Under the pieces are notes generated by a model that was given only the letters and a program-made list of their open reading frames with translations, did no database searches and was not told the origin of the DNA. Shown piece by piece: positions 36,425 to 49,348 of a stretch of DNA of 64,000 nt (position 1 is its first letter; every line of letters starts with the position of its first letter). Source of the DNA: Azadirachta indica (lineage: Eukaryota; Streptophyta; Magnoliopsida; Sapindales; Meliaceae); contig CM040450.1 of NCBI GenBank assembly GCA_022749755.1, forward strand, positions 4,950,913 to 5,014,912. Reading direction: 5' to 3'. Position numbers and translations under genes: made by a program.

Positions 36425-39400
36425 GTGGGGTTCTTATTACTTTTGCCTTATATTCTAGGCAGAAGTCCCATCCCCGTTGACATTCGTTCTACTAACCTCT
36501 TATTTAGTGGTTTAGTGAGAGGATCGGCCAAATTCATCTCTAACTTTACAAAATCTAGGCTTACAACACCAAATTCTAGCCGCTGCTTGATAATACTATG
36601 TCTTAAACAGATATGTCTATTTTTCCCATTATATATCTTGCTTGTAGCCTTAGCTACAGCAGCTTGACAATCACAATTTATTAAGATAGATGTAGGAGGA
36701 GGATCACCAATGGGAAGATCAGCTAAGAAGTTTCTTAACTACTCAGCTTTTGTACACGCCTTCTCTAAGGCAATTAGCTTGGACCCCATGGTTGAACGAG
36801 CTATACAAGTTTGTTTGGAAGATTTCCACGAAACTACTCCTCCACCAAGTGAAAAAATATACTCACTAGTGGATTTAATTTCATTGGATTTAGATATCCA
36901 ATTAGCATCAGAAAAACCTTCTAACACTGGTGGATCTCTAGCAAACAAAAGCCCAAACTTTAATGTACCTTTTAAGTACCTTACAAGTCTTTCTAAAGCA
37001 GCCCAATAATCTTTATTAGGATTTTAAGTATAGCTGCTCAATCTCCCAACAGCATACGCAATATCTGGCTTTATACTATTCATCAAATACATAAGACTAC
37101 CAATTATTTGGGCATATCTCGTTTGATTAACACTATATTTATAATTTTTCTTAAGTTGTATATTTGCATCATATAGAGTTGATACTGGCTTACACTCATT
37201 ATATCCAAACTTCTTAAAAATTTCTCTGCATAGTATTTTTGTGATAACATAAGACCATTATTTTTCTTTATTGTCTTAATGCCAAGAATAACACTTGCTT
37301 CTCCCATATCTTTCATAAAGAAATTAGAAGCAAAAAAGTTTTTAGTCTTATTTATCACTTCTATGCTAGGACTGAAAATAAGCATGTCATCAATATACAA
37401 ACAAATTATCACAAAATTATTAGTATCAAATGATTTAAAATAAACACACTTATCTGAATCATTTATCAGATATCCATTTGATACTAAAACCTGATCAAAT
37501 TTTTCATGCCACTGTTTTGGTGCTTGTTTTAATCCATATAAGGATTTCACAAGTTTACGAACCTTATGCTTAGAACTTGGAATTGTACAACCTTCTAGTT
37601 GTGTCATATATATTTTTTCTTCCAAGTCACCATTCAAAAATGCAGTTTTCACATCCATTTGATGTATAAATAAATTATCCACCGATGCTATAGTGATTAA
37701 AACTCTGATGGATGTAATTCTAGTTACAAGTGCATAAGTATCAAAATAATCTATATTTTTCTTCTAGTTACTTATCAATGGACCCATTAGCTTTTTGTTT
37801 TCTCTTGAAAATCTATTTACAACCAATTGGTTTAGTACTAGGAGTTAAATCAACAAGTTCCCAAACATGATTACTCATGTTGAGTCTAACTCATTATTTA
37901 TTACTTCTTTCCAAAATAGAGCATCAAGAGAAGTCATAGCTTCTTCTTATGTTAGAGAGTCATTTTCAATCATAAAAACATAGAAATCACTACCAAAACT
38001 AGTAGCCTTTCTTATTCTCTTACTTCTCCTTAATTCAACATCTGAGCTCTTAGGAGGATTTTCTTGAAAATCTTTTGGATTATTTGATTATAATTTTGAG
38101 AACCAGCAGGATTTTTTTCTAGGAAAAATATTCTAAAGAAATTCTGCAGCTTTAGATTCCATAATAGAATTTGCATCAAATATCTTTTCTTTATCTTCAA
38201 GAATAAAAAATCTGTATGTTGCATTATTTTGAGCATACCCTATAAACATACAATTAATAGTTGTAGATCATATTCTAGTCCTCTTAAGATCTAGAATTAA
38301 AATATTTGCTAAACACCCCCATACTTTGAGATATATTAGATTAGGCCTATGACCTTTCCATAACTCATAAAGTGTCTTTCCTATTTGTTTATATAGTATT
38401 CTATTTTATAGATGGTAAGCAGTTAAAATTGTCTCCCCCTACAAATTTCAAGTTGCTCCAAAACTTATTAATAGAGAATCCATCATCTCTTTCAAAGTTC
38501 TATTTTTTCTTTCAGCTACTGCATTTGACTTTAGTGAATAAGGAGGTGTAATTTCATGTATTATGCCATGATTTTCACAAAATTCATTAAGCATATTAAA
38601 CTCATATTCATTACCTCTGTCAGATCTCAATCTTTTGATTTTTCTTCCAAGTTGATTTTCAACTTTATTCTTATAAATTAAGAATTATTTCTCAATAAAT
38701 ATAATTTTGTATATCTTGAGAAATCATCAATAAAAGTTATATATAACCTTTTGCCTCCTCTTGTCATTGTATGTTTAAAAATCACCAAGGTCACTATGAA
38801 TTAAATTGAGTAATTTAGTTTCTCTATTCATAATAGATTGATTAGTTTTCTTGATGAATTTTGATTCAACACAAGTATCACATTTATTGATGTTACAAAC
38901 ATCAATATTTATTAGACCATTTCTTTTCATTTTCTTTAAAAAAGAAAAGTTTACATGGCCTAACCTTCCATGCCATAAATCAAAAGAAGCAACAATATAA
39001 ATAGAAGTAGAAACATTTTTATTAATAATTGTATCAAGTACATTAAGCTTGAACAAATCATTGGAACAATAACCTTTTCCAATAAACATGTCATTCTTGG
39101 AAATTACAACTTTGTCTCCCTCAAAAGAGACCTTGACATTTGATTTTCCAAGAATATATACAGACACTAAATTGTATTTTATATTTGGAACATGAAGCAC
39201 ATTACTCAAGGAAAGAATTTTTCCAGAAGTTAATTTAAGAAGAAGAGCTTTTTCTTTTTCCACAATTGGAGCATAATGAGAATTTCCAAGGAAAACTTGT
39301 TCTTCTCCTTCACCCAATTGAGTGTAATAAAAAAATGAGCTTCAATTCTCACATATGTGCTTGGAAGCACTAGAATTAATAATCCAATCTTGTTTCTCAC

Positions 39401-40307
39401 TAGCAACCATATTTGCTTGAGAAACCATAACAGTAGCGACCACATCTTCTCCTTCAACCACATTGGCTTTAGAAGATTTTTTATCGCCCTTTCTGAACCT
39501 ACATTGAATAGCATAATGGCCATGCTTACCACACACAAAGCAATTTCCTTTTTTCTTAAATGTAGGTTTCTTTTCATTTATGGATTTTTTATTATCCACT
39601 TTTTGCCTATTAACAGGAGGTGCAGCATCTTGAACAACATTAGCCTTAAAACAAATTTCTTTAGCCTTATCTTCTTGCTCCCTTAGCCTATTCTTTTCTT
39701 CAATTTGAATATGAACAATCACATTCTCCAATGTCATTTGCTTTTTCTTGTGTTTATTACTCTTCTTGTAATCTTTCTAAGAGTCAGGCAATTTCTCAAT
39801 CAAGCATCCAACAATAAATGATTCAAGAAGAGTAATTTGCTCATTCTTTAGATCATTAATCAGTAAATGGTAGTCATGTATTTGAATGGTGACTGGCTTG
39901 TCTTCTACTATCTTGAAATCCAAAAAGTTGGCTATAACATATTTTTAGGCACCTACATCTTCAATGATATATTTTTTTCTTCAAAGATGACCAAATTTCT
40001 TGTGCTTTGTCATATAGAGAATAAACATCATATAACTCGTTAAAAATGGTATTCAAACGGCATTGCGACATAACTTATTGCCCTTAACCCATGCTTGATA
40101 ATTTTTTGAGGCAGCATCTGGTGGTGGGTTGTTGTTAAATAGGCAATAAGGTTAAGAACGTCCAGATTATCATAAATTCGGTCCCTCCATCGTCTAAAGT
40201 TGGTTCCCCCAAACGTGTCAATGTTGGAGATATCAAGAATAGACTTGACAACAACAAGCAAAGCAGAATCTATGGTCAGGGACATAAGAGTCGTTGACGT
40301 TGCCATA
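36425..40307 (-). pseudogene. Copia_3 gag-pol pseudogene
   Basis: Gag starts at 40307 (MATSTTLMSLTIDS; then FGGTNFRRWRDRIYDNLDVL). The zinc knuckle near 39540 is intact: CFVCGKHGHYAIQC. Protease near 39360 reads WIINSSASKHICEN, so the catalytic Asp is replaced by Asn. GAG_pre-integrase lies at 39317–38775 (SFDLWHGRLGHVNFSFLKKM; CDTCVESKFIKK). Integrase core remnants at 38630–38448 read MRSDRGNEYEFNMLNEFCEN. Reverse transcriptase spans 37682–37104 (QMDVKTAFLNGDLEEKIYM; LYIDDMLIF). RNase H runs from 36948 ([20 protein letters not shown]) to about 36430 (NLADPLTKPLNKRLVERM). Several frameshifts and stops lie between blocks. Confidence 0.92.
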
Positions 40308-40320
40308 ATAACTTTCAAAT

Positions 40321-41028
40321 TGTTGGAAGTACACAAACATCAAGGCGTGCAAGAGCACTATCTTGAAAGCTATTTCTACCCCTTTATGATAGTATCTCAC
40401 TGCAGGAATGTATGACGGCAGTATAGCCTTAGGATATAATGACGGGACTCGTTGTAAGCCTATAAATCAAATAAAACAAGTGTAGAACAACGTCGAAGAA
40501 GGAATAAGATATTGAATCGTGATGCTTTGTTCTAGCAGAATTTGTTTTGAGAGCAAGGACGAATGATGAAATTGTTAAATTGGGTATGTATTTATAGGCA
40601 AGTGGCAACTATTCAAACAATCGCCACTTAACTGCTAATACCTATTGACACAAACAGTTAAAACCCTTTTGTAACTAAAATCATCAACTGCTATTCAACC
40701 ACCAAAACTATCATTAACAACATTTAAAAATTTAAATAATTAAGCCCAAAAAAATAAAAGTCCATTGCACGCACACCCTTTGGGGGGGGGTGTGGAAGGG
40801 GGGTGGCGCGGGCGCGCAGGGGTGTGTGCTCGGCGTCACGTGTATTAAATGCTTTCCAAACCAAATCCCAAGATTGGAATTGAGCCGACCTGCCTTGTGC
40901 ACAAGGGAATTCTATTAGTTAACTTGTTAACTTACTCTTAGTTTGTTTTCATATATAAACTTTTTAAAAGTTTTATAATTAGGCAACGTGAGATTTGGTA
41001 TTTTGAAATACTACATAAATTTATAACA
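40321..41028 (-). repeat. 5' LTR of Copia_3
   Basis: On the – strand it ends GTGTACTTCCAACA at 40321. It carries a GC-rich block with a run of nine G on the + strand (40782–40840) that the other LTR lacks. Confidence 0.93.
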
Positions 41029-41102
41029 GTGGGCAAGCTTTTGGAGCCAAGAGATATCACATGCATGTTACGTCAGGCATATACTTGGTCTTGAATTCTC
41101 CT

Positions 41103-41105
<3 letters not shown>
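41029..41105. repeat. Host duplication unit 2, right part
   Basis: GGCAAGCTTTTGGAGCCAAG at about 41032 onward matches 34623–34690. Together with 34713–35160 it makes up unit 2. Confidence 0.88.
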
Positions 41106-41137
<32 letters not shown>

Positions 41138-43267
41138 CGTTGAATATTCTTGCTGCTGTCACGCTATATATATGGTGGCAACTCCGATTCTGAAATTTCT
41201 AGGACAGCCTGCTGAGGTGGTGGACCTCTCAGGTGTACTGGGACAATTTGGTTGATCTACAAGGCCATTTCATTTCTGAGCCAGCACAATACAGTATTAG
41301 TGTTAACAGTAGTGGGTTAAGTCAGGCCAGATTTCTGTGTAGTGGGTGCACTTGTTGCTTTGGATCGATCTGTCATGGTGATGCCCTGTTGGATTGTCCT
41401 TTTAACTTGGAATAGTTCCTGCTCAGACGCTCAGCTGGTTCGAATTCCCGCGTCACAAGATGGTGTATATACGATTCGATCCATCGATCGTCTGTCTAAT
41501 TAATTCTTCCTAAATTTTGCTCCGTCTCACTAATTTGCTTTCCGGATACAGTTTGGAAGGTTGGTACTAGAGTACAGAATTAATACTGCTACTGAGGGTA
41601 TTTGAAATTAACATGCCACTTCAGCTTCTGAGGAATTACCCGTCTGGTATATATGTACACTAATGTGTTATTCATAAATTAGATAAGTGCATATTCAGAC
41701 TCCCAGCCTTCAACAAATTTCTCCTCGATTTATTTTGCTGCGGCAAGCAGTATTAATAATGGATACGCAATTAGTAAGTATTTTAGATAGAAAATATTAA
41801 ATTAAATTATTTTTATTTTTTAAAACCAATTAATTTATCTTTCTATTTTTATTTGAAAACGAAAATTAATTAATCCAATGAGGGTGGTGTTGCTAAATTC
41901 TTCTGGTCACAATCATGGCCGACCGCAAATGACTGACTGAGGTTCATCTAATTTAAGATCACAAGTTATATATAAAAATAATCATTGAGCTACTATTTTT
42001 CAGTAAATAGGGATCAAACAAAATTTGCGGCTATCCCTACGATGCAGCTCTGTCCTCAGAGCGTGGTGATTAAAGATGATGCACCATTGTCATCAATTTG
42101 TATAACAGTCCTTATCATGAAACAACGACCTTGTATAATTGTCACTGAAAATATAACGTAAATCTGATTAAACAAAAAAAAAAAAAAATTTTGCACGGTT
42201 GGATAGATCGGCAGACAGGTATTTCAATGCTGAGGAACAGCTACTACTATAACCGCGAAAACATACATATTTTTATTTGTTAATGTTTAATTAAAATAAT
42301 GTTAATACAATATTAAATATTAAAATATAAATTTAAACTAACACACATAAATTTAATCATACACTACACCAAATATATATAATATTTGTGTAACACAATA
42401 CAATATATATAATATTTTAATAGAGTCCGGTAACTTAAACGCTAACATAAAGATCTATCGATTCTTCGAGATTGTAAGTGTAAATTTTGAAATGAAATTG
42501 TTAAATAATTTGGTAGTTAATAAATGTATCTTTTCAGAATAATGTTAAATACTTCAATTTTTTTTTTTTTTTACTAAATGATGCGGTATTACATCAAAGG
42601 ATATTGAAATAGTGTATGAATAATTTAAAAATTCTGAAAATTATACACTATATAAATATCATATCATAAACCATATTATTTAAAATAAAAAATTGAAATA
42701 CAATTTAAAAATTTAGCATTGTTTATCTTTTAAACAAGCACGGTTAGAATTAATATATGGGCTTAAATTTCATTATCTTTTTTTTCGTTGGGAATGACGA
42801 GTCAGGACAGGTGGGAAGCCCAATTTTTAGTTTCTGACTCCAATTTACCTAAATTAGGGATGATGGGAATGTCCCGCGTTGACTCTGTTCAACCTCACAC
42901 TTAAAAATAAAAATTTGTAATTCTCTAAATTTAAAGTTAACACTTAACATAATACAATCAATTATCTTACCTTGCACTACCTTCACTTATTTTTTAAATC
43001 GTGTAAGTAAAATATATCTAACAAACTATACGTATTCAATTTATATTATTAAAAATATTATTTTTAAACTGTTAGATTATGATTTGTAGTGCTAATTTGT
43101 CAAAATCTGATTTAAACAGTCATATAATAATATTTTTTTTAAAAAAATTTATTTGATTGTACAAAAATTATATGTACAATATAAAAAAAATATAAGTATA
43201 TATAAATATTCAACTAGATTTTTCCCTTTAATATTTCCTTTTGTATTTAACTTCATTTTTGGTTTTT
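41106..43267. other. Intergenic DNA right of the duplication
   Basis: Starts with a (TA)n run (41106–41136). No gene recognised. The short open stretches at 41061–41415 have no family features and one is driven by the microsatellite. An A run lies at about 42173–42187. A T run lies at 42559–42572. Confidence 0.5.
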
Positions 43268-44525
43268 TAAGGAAAAAATAACCCTATTTTTTTACCCAAT
43301 TGATGTAGACAATTATATGAAATTTTTTTTTTACCAAATAGCCAACATTCAATTTTTTATACAATTTTCCCTATGATAGCCACCTTCATTTTTTTTTTCT
43401 TGTTACAGATTACAAAACCCTAACTACTTTCCTAAAGTCTCTCTACTTCATCGACGACAGTGGATATGTGATTTATGATGCTTGTAATATGAATGAGAAT
43501 ATTTATTGTATTTTGAGATAAATTTTGTAACGAAATCATTGAATGCTTGTTTTGAATTATTTTACCAAAAAATGCATAAATTTGGGATGAAATTAGTGTA
43601 TTTTGTTCTTAATTTTTATTGGGTATTGATAATATGGATGTATTATATAGAAATTTGGCTAAAATCTTAAAAAAAAAATATTGTTGATATATGGTCAAAA
43701 TATGGAAATTTCGAAGAAAATTTCACACCTTTTTCTTTTGCAAGGCCCTCAATCTGACCCTAAATATGACACTTTCAGAAGCTCGAAAGCACCACTTTTG
43801 GGCTCCTAAAAGATGCGTGCAAGTGGACAACATAATATTATTAAAGTAATTTACAAATATCCCTCACTTTAGAAGGTATTTGTAAAACTTTTAAGAATAC
43901 TATTAGGTACCAATTTGGGTGCGTCTTTTGAGCACCTGAAATTGACACCCAAATTTGTGCATGAAAATGACATAAAATGTACTTTAAAAATTTAATTTCT
44001 GATCACATTCCGGTAATTTTTTTTATATTTTGGTTAGATTTACACTAAATACATCCACATTATCAACATTCAACAAAAATCAAAATCAAAACATATTGAT
44101 TTCATCCTAAATCAATGTATTTTTTCTAAAATAATCCAAAAACATGAATTTAATGATTTTATCACAAAATTCATTCCAAAATATAGTCTAAATTTTTTTT
44201 ATTCATATTACAAATATCATAAATCTCATATCCTCTTTATTTCGTATCGTTAACCTATTTTCGCCGTCGTTTCATCGTCAATGTCGTCATCGTTGCTCAA
44301 CTAAAGAGATTTTGCGAGAAAAATTAGGATTTTATAAAATGTATTTAAAGTAAAAAGGAGAAAGGTTAAAAAATTTTATCAAAATGTTAAAAAAAAATCA
44401 GATGGCTAGTGAGAGCAAAATTGTTCTTAAAACGGACATTGAGCTAGATTGGTAACAAAAAATAAATTTCGGGTGGTTATTTATGTCAATTAGGTTCAAA
44501 GCAGAGTTATTTTGAAAATTTTATG
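43268..44525. mobile_element. Foldback element with long inverted repeats (about 570–610 bp arms)
   Basis: The left arm (about 43268–43833) matches the complement of the right arm (about 44525–43915) along its length. Examples: AAAATAACCCTATTTTTTTA pairs with AAAATAACTCTGCTTTGAAC at the outer ends; TTTATGATGCTTGTAATATG pairs with TTTATGATATTTGTAATATG in the middle; GCTCCTAAAAGATGCG pairs with GCTCAAAAGACGCACC near the centre. The spacer is about 80 bp. No coding sequence. Could be a Mutator-like or other foldback transposon; the target duplication was not resolved. Confidence 0.75.
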
Positions 44526-45239
44526 TTATTTTTTATATGATTAATTTTTTTATTTACGAGATTCACATTTTTTTTTGTTAAAATAAAATTTGATAATAAT
44601 ATTAGGTGAAAACTTTAAAGAACACAATTTTTATTTTAAAAAATTAATTATAATTATTTATATATTCATTTTTTGTTATTTATTTTGAATGGGTTTTTGT
44701 TTGGAAGTTTAAATAAATTAAATGTTCTTTTCTTGATTATTTTTATTAATGAAATATAATTAATATTAAAAAAAATTATATATTTTTAGTTTATTCGGAT
44801 CAGTTTAAATTTAAAATTTATTTAACAAATTGGATCGGTCGGATTCAATTATACAAGAGATCGGGTTGGGCTGAAAATTTTTAATTCACCAAGTTATAAA
44901 TCAAATCTGGATTTAATCAAATCCTCCTAATCCAATCCACTGAATAGCCCTAACTAAAACATCTTAGCATATACTTTTTGAGATAGAAGTAATAAGCTTC
45001 TTATCATGGCTGTTAGTCCTGAGGCCCAAGAATAATAGCCATTTATAAAAAAATAAAAATTGTGAATGCATGAAAGAATCATATTACACCCATAATGTCA
45101 AACCCCAAATTAAATTTTTTACTGGTGACTTAATGATAAATATGAATTTTCGTCTAAATTGAAAGTAGATTTTCGCAAACAACACTAGACTAGATATAAA
45201 ACTTTTAGCTCGAAACAAAGGAGAGATTATTTATATATT
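44526..45239. other. Intergenic DNA downstream of CHX
   Basis: AT-rich, no gene or element seen. Confidence 0.5.
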
Positions 45240-45245
45240 TTTATT
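45240..45245 (-). terminator. Candidate poly(A) signal AATAAA of CHX
   Basis: TTTATT on the + strand reads AATAAA on the gene strand, about 50 bases after the stop codon at 45295–45297. A plausible near-upstream element; plant poly(A) signals are loose. Confidence 0.45.
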
Positions 45246-45294
45246 GACTAGATTGATTTTACACATGTATTAACTAATATTATCGCCTAAATCC

Positions 45295-48200
45295 TCACAC
45301 GCACGAGTCCTTGTCCGAAACCATTTTGGACGCATTAGCCTCATTGCCATCAGCTGCATTATGTTGTTGGATCACAAGTACAGATGCGACAATGCCATTC
45401 TCTGATGAAGCCAAAATGTTGCCAATTGGCCCCAACCCCACATTTTCGGCTTGATGGTCTGAAAGTTTTGCTTCCACAAAGGAGGGGAACCTTCCTTTTC
45501 CAACTACAAGCAACTCATACTCCCTGCTTTGCCCTGTCATCAGTAGTTCATTCTTTATGTTGCTTGTCATCTTCTCTTGATACTCCATTGACCCATTCCA
45601 GTTCCTCTTAAACTCCTGCACTGCAATCTCATCCAATTCCCGCCCAATGGAGTAGTTGTCACTCTCGGTGCATATATCTGACACAGCCCGTTCAACAATG
45701 TTGCTTGTTTCCGCCCTGTCATTTTCGATAAACCTTACAAGGGTCACCCTAACAGCTGCGTTTTCTTCCATTCTCCTACCTAATTCTAAAGCTTTTCGAT
45801 CGTCCGGTCCCCCAAAGAATAAAATGCATACCCTTTTCGGCACGGCAGCAGATGATTCTACCACCGTTCGATCAGACCCACAAACAAATCCACGGTCCAC
45901 CAGCACAGCCACCGAGCAAGGTGCAGTTTGTAGCACCGTCAGATTGACGTCTCTCCAGCCACTATCCATTGCGTCCTCACCCCCTCCTCTCCATTTCTTG
46001 TGGAAGGGTAAGATGATCAATCCAATCCTCTTCGCCTCCGTCACATGAAAAATATCCTCATGGATAGTGGACAACGATGAAATGGCTGTGGAATGGCGAA
46101 TAGAGACTCTTCCGAGTTGGTTATATGCCTGAAATGCAGCAACGATTTGATCCTGGCACATGCCGCGACGGAATCGATTAGTGAATGGGAGACCATTCTT
46201 TCGAGCTTTCTGAACCATAAGGATGGAGGAAGATCGTTCGGTGAATTCAAGAAGGTGCATGACGTAAAGTTTGAGCGGCGATTTCTTGGTGCGCCGGATT
46301 AACTCAGTGACATTGATGAGGGAAGGCACGTTTTCAGGACCATGTATGCATGCTTGGATTCGAAACTCATCTTCAGCGTTCTTTGCAGCAGAGGATTGTC
46401 GAGCTAATTGTCGAGAAGTTACTCGACGCAAGGGTTTGTAAATGGCCAAAACTGCTGGAGTTGTCATGAAAGTGGTGAAGAGCGCCATCAGGACCAAAAT
46501 AGCAAACATCTCATCGTTCAGAACCTGTTAGGTAATCGTAATTACACAATAATAAAAAATTAAAAAAAAAAAAAAATCATTCCGCTGCAAAATCACAGTA
46601 ATCATAATAATTTTTGTATCATTCGTATAAATTGAAGAGGAAAAATTAATGTTAGATTAAATTAGTTCCCGTAGTTTGTGAAGATAAACAAATCTAAAGG
46701 TTTATCACTTATTCTAAATTCATGAATGTTGTCCAAAAATTAATATATTTTATCACTATGCGCATAATTTAATGTACAAAATAATTGAAAAGAAACAAAT
46801 AAATTCAAATTAATGGTTCACTATTATAATAAAGCTTACTTTTTAGTCTCAAAGGTTGGGTCTAATATTTTTATTAATTCTAATGATTTAAAAAATACTC
46901 TTAAAAATAATTATTATATTCATATGTAATAATAATTATTCAAAAAAATAATTAGTAAATCTCTAAAATTTGATAATATATTATGTACAATAGATATATT
47001 AAATAAATAATAATATTGTTTTAATAATATTTAATAAAATAGTTATATTGCAGTTTTTTTTGTAAGAATGCACATTCGTAACTTTTAGAAATTAAATGAA
47101 AATAAAGTATAAATAAATATTAATTAATTTTATAAATTTATTTATTTTACAATATATTTGCAATAAATATGTATTATTATTATATTTTAATTTATATAAA
47201 ATATATGTATATAAAGTCAAATATAAATAAAATAATAGAAATATAATGTCAATGAAAAAATACATAAATTTATAATATATTATAAATATTTATATTATCA
47301 ATGTGTTATAAGCAATAATATTATTTATTTAACGAATAATTTTATTAAATTTTTAAGATTTATTTAGTTTTTTTGAAACAACTATTATTCTGTAAGGATA
47401 TAATTATTATTTTTAATAAATTAAAACTTTAAAAATATTTTTGAAACTATTAAAATTAATAAGGATATTAGACCAAACTTTAAAATTAAAAATGACTGTA
47501 CCCATAATAAATTAAAGTAGTCTACTAAATCTTTTAATTATTTTTTGAGATTTATTAAAAATATTATAAAAAATAATAATTGTAGAGCACGGATGAAACT
47601 AATAATACTTATTTGCTATTTTTGTAATTCTTTTTTTTTTCTTTACATTTCTACATAACCCTAAATTGCATCCCCTATGATAAACAAATAAAAAAAAACT
47701 CTCCTTTCAAGATTTGGGTAAAAAAGAATTGATCCCACAATATTTTAATAAATTATATATTAAAATTTAATAATTACTCTTAAATTTTGCAATTGACCGG
47801 GCCCGTGTACGCCAAAAAGTATGTGCATACACCACTTTATAGATATTCCTTTCCATGTATAAGCTATAAACTAGATGTGTAACTATATACAGAGCAACTG
47901 TAGTTAATTCTGTTCTGTCATTATCTTTTCTGTCAACTATAGGGCAATAAAGATAAAATAAGATTGTCTTGATTGATTATTCCAATGATGTGGAGTTTCA
48001 CTAGGATAAAATAATCGAAACTTCAGAACATTAATTAGTACTGCATGGTTTAATATTTATTAATTTAACTTTTAATACGCATAATAAAATTGACAGGACA
48101 CACACGAATATATATATATATATATATATATAAAGAACAATACTATACACAGCCGCACCAAAATCTATATATGAAGAACAATAATATACCGACCCACGTT

Positions 48201-49291
48201 AAAAAACAGATTCCATTCATATTTATTTATATTTTTATTTAATATTTTTTTTCATATTAAATTTTAACACATATCTCTTCTCAGATTTAATATTTTATCA
48301 TTTAAATAAAAAAATTTTAAAACAAACGCACTTATTTTTCTTACACTTTCAGTTGACCATTTACTTTAACTAAAATAACTAAAATATTTTTAATTAATGT
48401 TAAACAGAATTTAATAAATTTAAATTAATTTTATATTTAAAAAAGTAACTTTAATTTATATTTAATTAATATTTATCTAACCCAAACTCTAATATGCAAA
48501 TCAACCGCGCTTCTCTCTTTCCTTTTGGCAAATCCGTCGCCACCACCTAAATCCCTCTCTCTCACCTTTTGTAAAACGAGCCCCAATCCACTTACAGTAA
48601 TATGATTTTGCACTCACCACAAGAAGAATGAATATAAGGCTGGAAATTGAATAAAAAATCTTAGAACAATTACGATTAAACTTAAGAGTTCAAGCAGATT
48701 ACTTAGAAGTTGAAGAATTTGACAAAGTATTTAACTATTCTGATTAATTACTTTCATGGAAAACGACAAAACAGGTAGAATTGATACCACAATGCCTATC
48801 TATGGTCATACTCAACATTGACATGTTTCCAAACTCTCTGTTAATTTGATTCGCAGGGAATTATTTTTCCAAAAACGAATTTGGCTCCTATTCATCAAGA
48901 TTTCACAAGAAAACCCCGTTCTTAACGATAAAAACCTAAATTTTATTTCTTTTGATGTTTTCTACTTTTGTTCGTGTCATTTTCTTTATTTTATTGTGTG
49001 CTATTAGGAAGTTCATTTGTTAATTTTTGAATTACTTTTTCAACTTTAGAGGCGTTGTAAGTACAAAGAGGAAGAATTAATTGAGTAAAGTTGTCCATTA
49101 TTTTATTAAATTACCAGTAATTGTAATGTTTAACTAACAGATTTGGATGATTAGAGAGAAAGTATGTATATTTTTTCTGAAATTTTTTACCTAAATGTTA
49201 AAATCCTAAACCTCACAGGAGGTATGTGTTAAAATCCCTATTAATTATCGTCTTCGTGCTTACGGAACTGCTCATATACTACTACTACTAC

Positions 49292-49348
<57 letters not shown>

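Larger units (their letters stand above)
35161..41028 (-). mobile_element. Copia_3: full-length Ty1/Copia retrotransposon of a second family
   Basis: LTRs at 35161–35858 and 40321–41028 (TG…CA ends; about 700 bp) flank a broken gag-pol on the – strand. The target duplication is GTAGG (35156–35160) against GTGGG (41029–41033), one substitution. The 3' LTR is preceded by a purine tract (complement of ATCCCCCACATA, 35859–35870). The family differs from Copia_1/2 in LTR and in polyprotein sequence. Confidence 0.95.

Noticed and set aside
41430..41460. GGTTCGAATTCC resembling a tRNA T-arm
   Set aside because: No acceptor stem, D-arm or anticodon arm can be fitted in the neighbouring bases.
42070..42160. 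GATGATGC and a later CTGA suggesting a C/D-box snoRNA
   Set aside because: The C box is imperfect, no terminal stem is formed and no guide target was apparent.
45656..46048. 130-residue open frame opposite CHX exon 3
   Set aside because: Antisense shadow of a conserved coding exon; no domain or start context.
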